Positions 1-8,082 of a stretch of DNA of 64,000 bases are shown here, in pieces (position 1 is the stretch's first letter; each line of letters starts with the position of its first letter). Location of the stretch: contig PBNZ01000004.1 of the NCBI GenBank assembly GCA_002723275.1, positions 157,917-221,916 on the forward strand, read 5' to 3'. The translations under genes were made by a program, and so were the position numbers. Under the pieces are notes generated by a model. The model was given only the letters and a program-made list of their open reading frames with translations, did no database searches and was not told where the DNA came from. This DNA is from Planctomycetaceae bacterium. Its GTDB lineage: Bacteria; Planctomycetota; Planctomycetia; Pirellulales; Pirellulaceae.

Positions 1-441
1 CGCGCCATTGCCGCTCTTGATCACCTTGTAGAGCAGACCGCCTGGCAGACTCTTGACTCCGTCAAGCGCCTTAAACTTGGCCATGAACTGAGGGCCCTTC
101 ACCTTGTTCTCTTCAGCGACCTGTTGCATCTTCTGCTCAAGCTTATTTCGAGCAATCTGCTGAATCTGGTTCATCGCTTCTTGCACTTCCGCCTGTTGAA
201 GGCGGGGCTCTTTCCCTGCGATCGCATCCTGAAGGCCCAGCACGAACGCTTGCAAATCAATCGTTGTCAGATCGAGTCCACCCCGTCGAAAATCATTTCC
301 AATCGTGATTCCAATCCCATAGCCAGCCTTTTGCTGGGGCGATTGGAGCGGGCTTGGGAGTTCATCTTGCGCGAAGGCGCCTTGGATCACTCCCAGTTGC
401 ATTAAACCTACGATTGCGAGTAACAGGATGCGCCCCGACAT
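1..441 (-). CDS. FKBP-type peptidyl-prolyl cis-trans isomerase, exported (partial, C-terminus beyond window)
   Basis: The minus-strand frame opens with ATG at 441 and is still open at base 1, giving the first 147 residues. Residues 1-24 form a hydrophobic leader ending in AFAQ, so the protein is exported. Residues 39-51 (AGYGIGITIGNDF) and the following Gln/Lys/Glu-rich helices match the N-terminal dimerisation domain of Mip/FkpA-type FKBPs. The last residues (GLLYKVIKSGNGA) are the start of the FKBP catalytic fold, which continues outside the window. The family speeds prolyl isomerisation of exported proteins. Family call is firm; the catalytic residues cannot be inspected. Confidence 0.88.
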   Translation of the reverse strand, partial: MSGRILLLAIVGLMQLGVIQGAFAQDELPSPLQSPQQKAGYGIGITIGNDFRRGGLDLTTIDLQAFVLGLQDAIAGKEPRLQQAEVQEAMNQIQQIARNKLEQKMQQVAEENKVKGPQFMAKFKALDGVKSLPGGLLYKVIKSGNGA

Positions 442-676
442 GACAAACCTCTCTTCAAATGAGTGAAGGCATACGAACCGACCACCAACGTTGAGGGCGG
501 GCCGTGCTAAGAACGGCAAACAACCGAGCTCTGTATTATTCACCAATCAACGCGGGCAGACTATCCCCAACCCACGAGAACATGAAGATGCAAGATTCGC
601 AGAAAAACAGCCTGCAGCCCAACCTGAGTGGATCTGAGGCGGCAAAACAGCTGGCCTCACCGCCACTTTGACTTGA

Positions 677-994
677 TCAAGTCTTGGCAGCCTCAGTTCG
701 TTCGGTTTTCTGGCGAAGGCGACTTGCGAAGAATTGAACGGGCATCTGCACCAGAATGATGAAAGCAACCAGGGAGACGACAACGCAGAGCGCTAGCAAC
801 ATAAATGTCAACAAGAATTCGGGCACCAGCACGGCACTGACCAAGAGCGCGGCCAGAATCAGGCCGTGGAAATACCGAAACCGAAAGCTGGAACGTCGCT
901 CGCACGGTCCCGTCTTGGCCTCGATCACCTGGCCACGATGTCCGTCGAAAGCGTACGTTTGTCCGTCAACGCGATTGCTAATTCTTGGCACCAA
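677..994 (-). CDS. small two-helix membrane protein, function unknown
   Basis: This is a 105-residue frame with a polar N-terminus (about residues 1-42) followed by two closely spaced hydrophobic helices (about 43-58 and 59-83) and a basic/acidic tail. I do not recognise the family. The start is TTG at 994 or GTG at 991; both sit just after a GGGGGTAGG stretch that can serve as ribosome-binding site. It lies between the divergent-facing FKBP gene and the queuosine mannosyltransferase homologue, on the same strand as both. The hydrophobic pattern makes it look like a real gene rather than a shadow frame, but no function can be inferred. Confidence 0.6.
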   Translation of the reverse strand: MVPRISNRVDGQTYAFDGHRGQVIEAKTGPCERRSSFRFRYFHGLILAALLVSAVLVPEFLLTFMLLALCVVVSLVAFIILVQMPVQFFASRLRQKTERTEAAKT

Positions 995-1071
995 TTACCT
1001 ACCCCCGTAATTAATTGAGTGCCCTCATCATAGTCGGTTGGGTACCTCTTGTGGAAGTGATTTCGGAAAGA

Positions 1072-2220
1072 TCATGACGTTGCTTTTTTCTGATTGGTAG
1101 CGAATTCGACAGCGGAATCGAGCTTTTGCGCGTGTTGAGGCCAAGTCAAAACCTCTAAACGATTCCTTAACACCCGATCGGTATCCTGCCACAAACGGCC
1201 ATTTTCCTTGCGTTCAACGAGTTTTCGCAAACGGTCGGCCAACGATTGCTCCCCCCCTTGGTAGAAATGTTCCTGCAAAATCAGGGGTTCCTGAGCCCCC
1301 AAGACTTCCGGATAGGCAAGCCGTTCCGGCAGCAGTGGAAAAGCGCCTGCCAATACAGCCTCCACGACACTCAATCCGAAAAACTCATGCACCGCGGTCG
1401 AGACCACAACGTCGGCCCAGGACAACACCTTCCCATAATCCTCACGAGATGCCTGGTGACCCCAATAGTCGATTTCCGACTCAAATTCAGAGTTCGCTTT
1501 TCCAAATACGTCGGGAACATCTCGAAACGAAGGGCCGATCACGGCTAAACGAAAGCGGGCCTGTTCCGCCTTGAGTCGGCGTAGTGCGGCAAAAAACAAT
1601 TCCGCATTTTTATCGTGCTCCCAGCGAGCACACCACAGGATCCGAAGAGGTTCAAGACTCGCCTCTCGCTCGTTGTCACGGGTCGGTTGATTCGTTGGTG
1701 GCGGTTCAAATCCCGGTGGCTGAACCGATGCCTTATTCCGAATCTTTTCGACAGCATCGAGATGTTGATAGTCCGGCATGCGTCGCAAGAACTGCTCAAT
1801 TCCCTCAAGAAACTCAACTTCGTGGAAATGAGAGTTGAACCAGACCGCGTCAGCTCGGAGCGCCGAGAGGAAGTTGGAATAGCCGTAGTGATAATCGCGA
1901 GGCTGTCGGGTGGGATAGGTCAGCTGATTTTCATGGAAGTAGACAACCGCAGGCAGCGCTGAAATTGGGCTACTGACCATTCCCATGAACTCAGGAAGAT
2001 TGAGCATATCCGAGCAGAAAAGCAGGTCCCAGGAGTGCCCTTCATCCAGTTGGCGATTGATTTCTTCGGCCAACGTCAAACTCGCATGCCGCATGCGCCA
2101 CTTCCATTTGTAGTCAGGAAGCCCCACCAGGGTCCAGGTATGCCGGCTATACCGTTCCCACCCTTCCAGGAAAGCACGATGGCTACCGCCAAAATACGGC
2201 TCAATCGCGAGGATCCTCAT
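1072..2220 (-). CDS. DUF3524 glycosyltransferase, homologue of tRNA-queuosine alpha-mannosyltransferase (QTMAN)
   Basis: The N-terminus carries the DUF3524 signature: EPYFGGSH at residues 7-14 and KWKWRMR at about 38-44, both conserved in the QTMAN (formerly GTDC1) family. The C-terminal half is a GT-B glycosyltransferase domain with ARWEHDKN near residue 200 and an acidic donor-binding loop EFFGLSVVEA near 280. QTMAN transfers mannose from a nucleotide sugar to queuosine at position 34 of tRNA-Asp in vertebrates; whether bacterial members do the same is inference. I place the start at ATG 2220 because GGAAG lies about five bases upstream; ATG 2232 is in frame but less well placed. About 382 residues, cytoplasmic, divergent from the DUF1570 gene. 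Confidence 0.85.
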   Translation of the reverse strand: MRILAIEPYFGGSHRAFLEGWERYSRHTWTLVGLPDYKWKWRMRHASLTLAEEINRQLDEGHSWDLLFCSDMLNLPEFMGMVSSPISALPAVVYFHENQLTYPTRQPRDYHYGYSNFLSALRADAVWFNSHFHEVEFLEGIEQFLRRMPDYQHLDAVEKIRNKASVQPPGFEPPPTNQPTRDNEREASLEPLRILWCARWEHDKNAELFFAALRRLKAEQARFRLAVIGPSFRDVPDVFGKANSEFESEIDYWGHQASREDYGKVLSWADVVVSTAVHEFFGLSVVEAVLAGAFPLLPERLAYPEVLGAQEPLILQEHFYQGGEQSLADRLRKLVERKENGRLWQDTDRVLRNRLEVLTWPQHAQKLDSAVEFATNQKKATS

Positions 2221-2316
2221 AGTTGCTTCCATTCCAGCTCAATTGTTCCACTCACTGTCGGGAGTCCAGTGTACACTGAAAGAAGAGGGGGATTGGAGCG
2301 ATCTGAGGACGATCAC

Positions 2317-4116
2317 TTGACGATTTACGGCAACCAAGCAGAGCAAACGGTTTCTCCGTTCTTCTTGAAGCTCGCGATCTGCGTGCTGATTTCGCTGCAC
2401 GGAAGTGCTTCGGCTGAAACGGTCATTTCAGATCGGGAAAGATTAAATCAACAGTTCACCGCCGCCGTTGAGGAGCTCGCCCGTCAAAGCGAGGATCCGT
2501 CACAGCGCAACGCACGCCTTTCGGTTATTCTGCGTCGGGATCCAAGTCGTCAGTATTTCTTCGTTCCGGCGTCAACCGTTGACACTCGACAGACGTCTAC
2601 CGACGATCCAGAACTCGCTCGGATACTTGGCATCTACGGCAACCGGCTCTTCAACCTTGCTGAAAGAGCCGCGGCGCAGGGTGACGGCAGCACCGCCTTC
2701 CGTTGGTTGCACGAGGTCTTGCGATATGCTCCCGATCACAGCGAAGCGAAACGCATCACAAGTGTCTCCACAGCAGATGCTTTTGAAATTCGCCCCAGTC
2801 GTCGCGCTCACGCGAAGTATGGCTGGCGGGCAGGAGAGTATTTACAGATAGACACACCCTCGTTTCGCATCTCGACCAACGGTAACGAGGCATCCGCCCG
2901 CTCATTGGCCGAAAGCTTGGAATTAGTGAATGCAACCTGGCGTCAGTTGTTCTTTGAATATTGGAGCAATACGGCAACGCTGCGTACAGCTCTCGGGGGT
3001 CGCCCGCTCACCAGTAAGCGCCGAGCTCGTCACCAGGTGGTGCTCTTTCGTAATCGCGAAGAATATATCGCTGAGGTGAGTCGTATCGAACCGCAGGCAG
3101 AGATGACGCTGGGATATTATCACGCACCTTCACGTACAGCCTTCTTTTTTGGAGATCGATCGAACGCTTCGACCTGGCGACATGAAGCGACTCATCAACT
3201 CTTTCATGAATCCAAGAGGACGAAAGTAGGCACGGGAGAAGCAGCGGACTTTTGGATCGTTGAAGGCATTGCCCTTTACATGGAATCTCTGCAACGTTGC
3301 CAGGGCCATATCACACTTGGAGGGCTCGAAGCGGACCGTTTGCAATTCGCTCGCTTTCGTCGCCTACGCGAGGGTTTTTATGAACCATTAGATGGTTTTA
3401 CCCAACTGGGACGGCTCGACTTACAACAACATCCTCAGATCCGAAAACTCTACAGTCAGTCAGCCGGACTAACTCATTTCTTGATGCATTACGAAAACGG
3501 CAGGTATCGTAAGGCGTTGCTGGAATATCTCAACCAAGTTTATTCACAGCGAACCAAGGCCAACTCGTTGGAGATTTTGGCAAATCGGACGCATGCTGAG
3601 TTGGATCAGGAATACCAACGTTTTCTTGACTTGAATGACACCGCTCTGCAACAAATTGACAGCGACGCTACGATTCGCCGGCTGTCTCTCGGGGGGACTC
3701 GCGTGACGGATGCTGGCCTGAGTTCACTTCGCTCGGCAGCCAACCTGCTCTGGCTTGATGTCGCTGGCCTGCAGGTGAGCGACATGGGACTGGAAATGTT
3801 GCGAGATGCCGATCTGCTGGAACAGCTGACGCTCGAGTCGACCAACATTACCAATGCGACAGTGGGCCGGCTCAGGAACTGTCAAAATCTGCAAGAATTG
3901 GATCTCTCAAATACCTCGATCGATGACCAGGCGCTGGCGACGGTTGGTGAGCTCAACGATTTGCAGTCACTCTGGTTAACGGGAACCAAGGTGACCGACG
4001 CTGGTCTGCCCCAACTGCGTGCTCTCAAAAAACTCCAGACCTTGGACGTCTCGCAAACCGCCGTGACACCGAACGGGCGAGCGGAAATCGGCAGCTCACT
4101 TCCTCAACTGGATTGA
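2317..4116 (+). CDS. exported DUF1570 gluzincin-like peptidase with C-terminal leucine-rich repeats
   Basis: Starting at TTG 2317, behind GAGGA (2304-2308), the protein has about 599 residues and a normal leader (hydrophobic FFLKLAICVLISLHG ending in ASAE). The zinc-peptidase motif HEATH is near residue 289, and WIVEGIALYME some 25 residues on supplies the third ligand Glu typical of gluzincins; this is the planctomycete DUF1570 pattern. From about residue 449 there are repeats of the type LWLTGTKVTDAGLPQLRAL, i.e. leucine-rich repeats. The frame stays open upstream to 2035 but that part overlaps the opposite-strand glycosyltransferase and lacks coding character. Substrate unknown; extracytoplasmic location inferred from the leader. 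TTG 2293 is a second possible start. Confidence 0.85.
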   Translation: MTIYGNQAEQTVSPFFLKLAICVLISLHGSASAETVISDRERLNQQFTAAVEELARQSEDPSQRNARLSVILRRDPSRQYFFVPASTVDTRQTSTDDPELARILGIYGNRLFNLAERAAAQGDGSTAFRWLHEVLRYAPDHSEAKRITSVSTADAFEIRPSRRAHAKYGWRAGEYLQIDTPSFRISTNGNEASARSLAESLELVNATWRQLFFEYWSNTATLRTALGGRPLTSKRRARHQVVLFRNREEYIAEVSRIEPQAEMTLGYYHAPSRTAFFFGDRSNASTWRHEATHQLFHESKRTKVGTGEAADFWIVEGIALYMESLQRCQGHITLGGLEADRLQFARFRRLREGFYEPLDGFTQLGRLDLQQHPQIRKLYSQSAGLTHFLMHYENGRYRKALLEYLNQVYSQRTKANSLEILANRTHAELDQEYQRFLDLNDTALQQIDSDATIRRLSLGGTRVTDAGLSSLRSAANLLWLDVAGLQVSDMGLEMLRDADLLEQLTLESTNITNATVGRLRNCQNLQELDLSNTSIDDQALATVGELNDLQSLWLTGTKVTDAGLPQLRALKKLQTLDVSQTAVTPNGRAEIGSSLPQLD

Positions 4117-4224
4117 GGGAATTGATTTACGCGAAATGGGGCTTCCCCCTCTTGGTCGCGATGCGAACAACTCCGACAATGATGATTCGATCCGATCCCT
4201 GCGATTGCCCAGACGGAGGACATC

Positions 4225-5010
4225 ATGACCTGGAATTTATTGGAAACCAGTTACGGCGAAATCAAGCAGCAGGAATACGAAGTGGCCGTGCTGCCATTGG
4301 GTGCGACGGAACCGCACAACCTGCATTTGCCCTACGGAACGGATGTGCTGGAGGGCACCATTGTCGGCGAGCATCTCTGCAAGGCCGCGCATGAACAGGG
4401 GGCCAAAGTCGTTCTGCTACCGACGATCCCCTACGGGACAGAAACGAACCTTCGCGAGTTTCCTCTGGCAATGAACCTCAATCCCCAGACGTTGTTCGCG
4501 GTGGTCGAGGATCTAGTCGAGTCACTCGTCAAGAGCGGCATTCACAAGATCGTCTTGTTGAATAGTCATGGTGGCAACGACATGAAGCCGCTTTTGCGAC
4601 AGCTCTACGGAAAAACACCGGCCCATCTGTTTCTTTGCAGTTGGTACCAGGTTCTCGCCGATGGCGCCTATGAGCAAATCTTTGACCATCCGGAAGATCA
4701 TGCGGGTGAGATGGAGACTTCGTTCGGTCTCGCCTATTTCCCAGACCTGGTACGCACGAACCCGGACGGCTCGTTGGCAGCGGATGCAGGATCGACCCGA
4801 CCGCTGCGGTTCGAAGCACTGCGAGAAGGCTGGGTTTCCTTGACCCGGCCCTGGCACCTCTTGACGACCAATTCTGGGGCCGCCGACCCTCATCAAGCGA
4901 CGGCTGAAAAAGGGCGGCAACTGATGCAGCTCGTGACGGAGCGTTTAGTGCCATTTCTCGTCGAACTGTCGGCAGCCGAAGTGGACGAGACTTTTCCATT
5001 TGAAGCATGA
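4225..5010 (+). CDS. creatininase-family amidohydrolase
   Basis: A 261-residue protein with the full set of creatininase metal ligands: LGATEPHNLHLPYGTD near residues 25-40 (Glu29, His31, His34, Asp40), LNSHGGND near residue 110 and the HAGEMETS motif near residue 160 that gives the last Glu. The family cleaves cyclic or linear amides (creatinine, formamide intermediates of riboflavin/F420 synthesis, mycofactocin precursors) with two divalent metals; the true substrate cannot be told here. GGAGGA lies directly before the ATG. It has no obvious pathway partner; a tRNA gene follows. Cytoplasmic, no leader. Confidence 0.9.
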   Translation: MTWNLLETSYGEIKQQEYEVAVLPLGATEPHNLHLPYGTDVLEGTIVGEHLCKAAHEQGAKVVLLPTIPYGTETNLREFPLAMNLNPQTLFAVVEDLVESLVKSGIHKIVLLNSHGGNDMKPLLRQLYGKTPAHLFLCSWYQVLADGAYEQIFDHPEDHAGEMETSFGLAYFPDLVRTNPDGSLAADAGSTRPLRFEALREGWVSLTRPWHLLTTNSGAADPHQATAEKGRQLMQLVTERLVPFLVELSAAEVDETFPFEA

Positions 5011-5030
5011 GTTAGGACGGGTCGGTGCCG

Positions 5031-5059
5031 TTGACCTATCGCCTCAGACCGCTTACACT
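5031..5059 (+). promoter_or_regulatory. sigma70-type promoter of the tRNA-His gene
   Basis: TTGACC at 5031-5036 and TACACT at 5054-5059 are separated by exactly 17 bases, and transcription would start about 9 bases before the tRNA. Both hexamers are close to the vegetative consensus. Confidence 0.7.
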
Positions 5060-5074
5060 CCGGGCTTAACTTAC

Positions 5075-5149
5075 GGTGGCTGTAGCTCAGTTGGCTAGAG
5101 CACCAGATTGTGGCTCTGGAAGTCGCGGGTTCGAGCCCCGTCAGCCACC
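5075..5149 (+). tRNA. tRNA-His (anticodon GTG)
   Basis: A full cloverleaf can be drawn. The acceptor strand GTGGCTG (5076-5082) pairs perfectly with CAGCCAC (5142-5148); G at 5075 is the extra G-1 found in tRNA-His, opposite discriminator C at 5149. The D-arm AGCTCAG...GAGC, the anticodon stem CCAGA/TCTGG with loop TTGTGGC, and the T-arm GGGTTCGAGCCC are all present. The CCA end is not encoded. Anticodon GTG belongs to the class that carries queuosine in many bacteria. Confidence 0.97.
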
Positions 5150-5151
5150 CT

Positions 5152-5183
5152 AGCTCGACGGCTAACCCCGTCGAGCTTCTTTG
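5152..5183 (+). terminator. rho-independent terminator after tRNA-His
   Basis: A perfect 10-bp stem (5152-5161 with 5168-5177) closes a six-base loop and is followed by TCTTT. It lies three bases after the tRNA, so it most likely ends that transcript. Confidence 0.75.
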
Positions 5184-5210
5184 TGCGCGGACAAGAGAAC
5201 CGCTGTGCGC

Positions 5211-5358
5211 TGAATCAGGAACGGCAGAGAGGTGAGTAGAAAGATGGACGTCCGGCCGGTCCCGCAACTGTGACGAGGAATTGCAGCCTGATTTGGCTTC
5301 AATGAAAACGGCTCACGCGGGGCGGTACGGGATTTAGACTGCCAACTTATCCGAGGTT
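5211..5358 (+). promoter_or_regulatory. structured leader with a cobalamin-riboswitch-like core (tentative)
   Basis: The leader of the FAH/aldehyde dehydrogenase unit contains GGTCCCGCAACTGTGAC at 5259-5275, which closely matches the most conserved segment of cobalamin riboswitches (CCCGCNACTGT). Upstream AGGAACGG and GGTGAG, and downstream AGACTGCC followed by a GAGG at the ribosome-binding site, lie where other conserved boxes would fall, but they match poorly. The length (about 145 nt) suits an aptamer. The downstream genes have no known B12 link. A chance match to one box cannot be excluded. Confidence 0.35.
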
Positions 5359-5364
5359 TCTCCC

Positions 5365-6225
5365 ATGCAGCTCTACAAATTCAAAGACCAAGATGGTCAC
5401 GAAAAGGTCGGAGTGTCCGATGGAGATCATCTTCAACCGCTCCGATTCGAATCGGGTGACATCAACTCACTTGCCGAACTTCTCGAGTCGGAAGAGCCGC
5501 ACTCGTTGATCGATTTCTTACGGGACGAGTCGGAAACGTTCGACCTGCAGGATGTAACATTACTACCGCCGATTGACGAACAAGAAGTCTGGGCGGCTGG
5601 AGTGACGTACAAGCGAAGCAAAGCGGCTCGGATGGAAGAATCCGAGGCAGCAGCGTCCTGTTACGACCGCGTCTACGTTTCAGACCGCCCCGAATTGTTC
5701 ATGAAGGCCACGCCCCATCGAGTGGTGGGTCCACACGAGGCCTTACGAATCCGAAAAGATTCAGCTTGGAACGTTCCCGAACCCGAGGTCACGCTCGTCC
5801 TCAATTCGCGACTCGAATTAGTGGGCTACACCATCGGGAACGATATGAGCAGCCGTGACATTGAAGGCGAAAATCCACTGTACCTGCCCCAAGCCAAGGT
5901 GTACGATCACTGCTGCAGCCTCGGCCCTTGCATCACGCTTCCCGACGCAATGCCAACGCGAGCAGAGATTGGGATTCGCTTGCAGGTCCACCGGGATACT
6001 GCGACGGTCTTCGACAGTTCGACGACCATCGATGAAATGGCGCGATCCTTCGAAGATCTCATCCATTGGCTGGGCCGGGACAATTCGTTTCCCAATGGCG
6101 CCTTCCTGCTGACCGGAACGGGCATCGTTCCTGACAGCTCATTTACACTCCAAATAGGCGATCAGGTCGAGATAACAGTCGACGGAATCGGTACACTATC
6201 GAATTCTGTTGTCCAGTCTCTCTGA
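5365..6225 (+). CDS. fumarylacetoacetate hydrolase (FAH) family protein, probable 2-keto-3-deoxy-sugar-acid dehydratase
   Basis: The 286-residue protein has the FAH fold signature. The metal-binding segment PEPEVTLVLN near residue 133, GYTIGNDMSSRDIEG near 155 and the Lys in LPQAKVYDHC near 172 are all visible. FAH-family enzymes hydrolyse or dehydrate 2-keto acids. The next gene encodes a ketoglutarate-semialdehyde-type dehydrogenase, the pairing seen in non-phosphorylating pentose or hexarate breakdown, where an FAH-family 2-keto-3-deoxy-acid dehydratase yields the semialdehyde. Role is therefore inferred from context. GAGG lies eight bases before the ATG. Fifty-two bases separate it from the dehydrogenase, so co-transcription is likely. 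Cytoplasmic. Confidence 0.85.
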   Translation: MQLYKFKDQDGHEKVGVSDGDHLQPLRFESGDINSLAELLESEEPHSLIDFLRDESETFDLQDVTLLPPIDEQEVWAAGVTYKRSKAARMEESEAAASCYDRVYVSDRPELFMKATPHRVVGPHEALRIRKDSAWNVPEPEVTLVLNSRLELVGYTIGNDMSSRDIEGENPLYLPQAKVYDHCCSLGPCITLPDAMPTRAEIGIRLQVHRDTATVFDSSTTIDEMARSFEDLIHWLGRDNSFPNGAFLLTGTGIVPDSSFTLQIGDQVEITVDGIGTLSNSVVQSL

Positions 6226-6277
6226 ATTCGTCTCGATTGAATTGAATCGATACCCCTCAGCTAACAGGTAATCAAGC

Positions 6278-7858
6278 ATGAGTTGTCATCCCGTTCTCAT
6301 CGATGGCCAATGGCGGCCAGCTGTCAGTTCTTCCTCCTTTTACGCGAGCAATCCTCAAACCGGCGCGAGTCTGGATGAAAGTTACCCGGTGAGCGACTGG
6401 GCCGACTGCGATGCGGCTCTTAAGGCGGCCACGGTAGCCGCCCGCCAACTGCGGTCGATGGCTCCGGAACGCATTGCAGATTTCCTGGAAGCGTTTGCCG
6501 ATGAGATTGAAAAGCGAGCCGAGGCATTGGTCGAGATGGCCCACCTGGAAACCGCTCTGCCCACGTCGCCACGGCTGGCGGATGTCGAGTTACCTCGGAC
6601 GACCAATCAATTGCGTTTGGCTGCTGCGGCTGCTCGGGAAGGCTCCTGGATGGCAGCCAACATCGATACGCAAGCGGGGCTCCGCTCCCACTTCGCACCC
6701 ATTGGCCCGGTGTGTGTATTTGGCCCTAACAATTTCCCCTTCGCCTTTGGAAGTGTTTCAGGCGGAGACGCGGCTGCTGCACTTGCCGCAGGCAACCCGA
6801 TCATCGGCAAGGCCAATTCGTCTCACCCAGGAACGACTCGCCTCTTTGCCGAGGCTGCCATCGCTGCCATCGAGGCGACCGACATGCCACGTGCAACCGT
6901 TCAACTCCTCTACCGAACCTCCCACAGCGACGGTGAACGACTCGTTGCCGACCCGCGTTTAGGAGCGACAGGCTACACCGGCAGTCGAGGTGCCGGGCTC
7001 AAACTGAAGGCTGCCGCCGATGCCGTCGGGAAACCGATCTACCTGGAGTTATCCAGCATCAATCCGGTCGTCATTCTTCCCGGTGCCTTGCGAGAACAGG
7101 GCGATGACATCGCTCAGGATTTTGTTGTCAGCGGGCTCATGGGTACCGGGCAATTCTGTACTAATCCTGGCGTCACAATCCTGCTTGAAGGCTCTGAGAG
7201 TGAAACTTTTGTTGAACAGGTGCGGAGCAAGTATACAGAAGCTCCGGCCGGCATCCTACTTTCCAAGAGCGTTGAGTCGAGTCTTACTGCGGGAATTGAA
7301 ACATTGGTGGCTGCCGGGGCAAACTCACTGACCTCCGGAACCGCTGCGGCAAGTGGTTTCAGCTGTCCGAATACTCTGCTCAGTGTCTCTGGCTCTGAGT
7401 TTTTAAGGGCACCAGAAACATTTCAGACCGAGGCGTTCGGAAATTGCTCGCTCATCGTTGTTGCACAGGATGTCGACGAGGCAGTCGAGATCGCAGCCTC
7501 ATTGGAGGGCAATTTGACCGGTTGCATCTACAGCGACACGCAGGGCTCGGATGATGATGCCTACGATCGCATCGCCCCCGAACTCCGAACGAAGGTGGGT
7601 CGACTCCTGAACGACAAAATGCCCACAGGTGTCGCCGTTTCACCGGCGATGAATCATGGGGGCCCCTTCCCTGCGACAGGACATCCCGGTTTCACCGCGG
7701 TAGGAATCCCGGCGGCGATTCACCGATTCGCTGCCCTCCATTCTTACGACGGAGTCCGGCCGAATCGGCTGCCACCGTCTCTCCAAGATGCGAATCCAAA
7801 TGGCAAGATGTGGCGTCTCGTGGACGGTTGCTGGACACAATCCGACGTTTCTGCCTAA
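6278..7858 (+). CDS. aldehyde dehydrogenase (NADP+), alpha-ketoglutarate semialdehyde dehydrogenase type
   Basis: A 526-residue aldehyde dehydrogenase. The catalytic Cys294 lies in TGQFCTNPG, the general base Glu257 in LELSSINPV, and the Rossmann-domain segment FGPNNFPFAFG near residue 148. Length and the NPG-type active-site loop match the 2,5-dioxovalerate (ketoglutarate semialdehyde) dehydrogenase group rather than betaine- or succinate-semialdehyde enzymes. With the preceding FAH protein it would convert a 2-keto-3-deoxy-sugar acid to 2-oxoglutarate. No transporter or earlier pathway enzyme is adjacent. An AGGT sequence precedes the ATG. Substrate assignment is inference from family and neighbour. 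Confidence 0.87.
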   Translation: MSCHPVLIDGQWRPAVSSSSFYASNPQTGASLDESYPVSDWADCDAALKAATVAARQLRSMAPERIADFLEAFADEIEKRAEALVEMAHLETALPTSPRLADVELPRTTNQLRLAAAAAREGSWMAANIDTQAGLRSHFAPIGPVCVFGPNNFPFAFGSVSGGDAAAALAAGNPIIGKANSSHPGTTRLFAEAAIAAIEATDMPRATVQLLYRTSHSDGERLVADPRLGATGYTGSRGAGLKLKAAADAVGKPIYLELSSINPVVILPGALREQGDDIAQDFVVSGLMGTGQFCTNPGVTILLEGSESETFVEQVRSKYTEAPAGILLSKSVESSLTAGIETLVAAGANSLTSGTAAASGFSCPNTLLSVSGSEFLRAPETFQTEAFGNCSLIVVAQDVDEAVEIAASLEGNLTGCIYSDTQGSDDDAYDRIAPELRTKVGRLLNDKMPTGVAVSPAMNHGGPFPATGHPGFTAVGIPAAIHRFAALHSYDGVRPNRLPPSLQDANPNGKMWRLVDGCWTQSDVSA

Positions 7859-7894
7859 ATGCAGTGGAATTATGCGAGTACGGACTTCGCGTCA

Positions 7895-7915
7895 ACCACG
7901 CATATTTAGTGTGGT
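7895..7915 (+). terminator. hairpin after the aldehyde dehydrogenase gene (weak)
   Basis: ACCACGC (7895-7901) can pair with GTGTGGT (7909-7915) with one G-U pair. No T-run follows, so termination is uncertain. The rest of the 224-base gap to the next gene shows nothing clear. Confidence 0.25.
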
Positions 7916-8082
7916 CTTGCGGGCGGTAGTGCACCATAATGTGCAGGAACACTTCGATGTGTGCGGAAAACCCTTGTTTTCCGCGTGACAAAAGCGGTCA
8001 CGGACTCTGCCAGACACGACGTCGGCCATGCGCGGTCGCGGGCAGACGACCCCGCCGATCGCAGTATTTCCTGGAGCATTCT

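Noticed and set aside
2035-2316. Upstream extension of the DUF1570 gene to 2035
   Set aside because: It lies antisense to the start of the queuosine mannosyltransferase gene, has no signal peptide at its start, and the TTG at 2317 has a good SD and leader.
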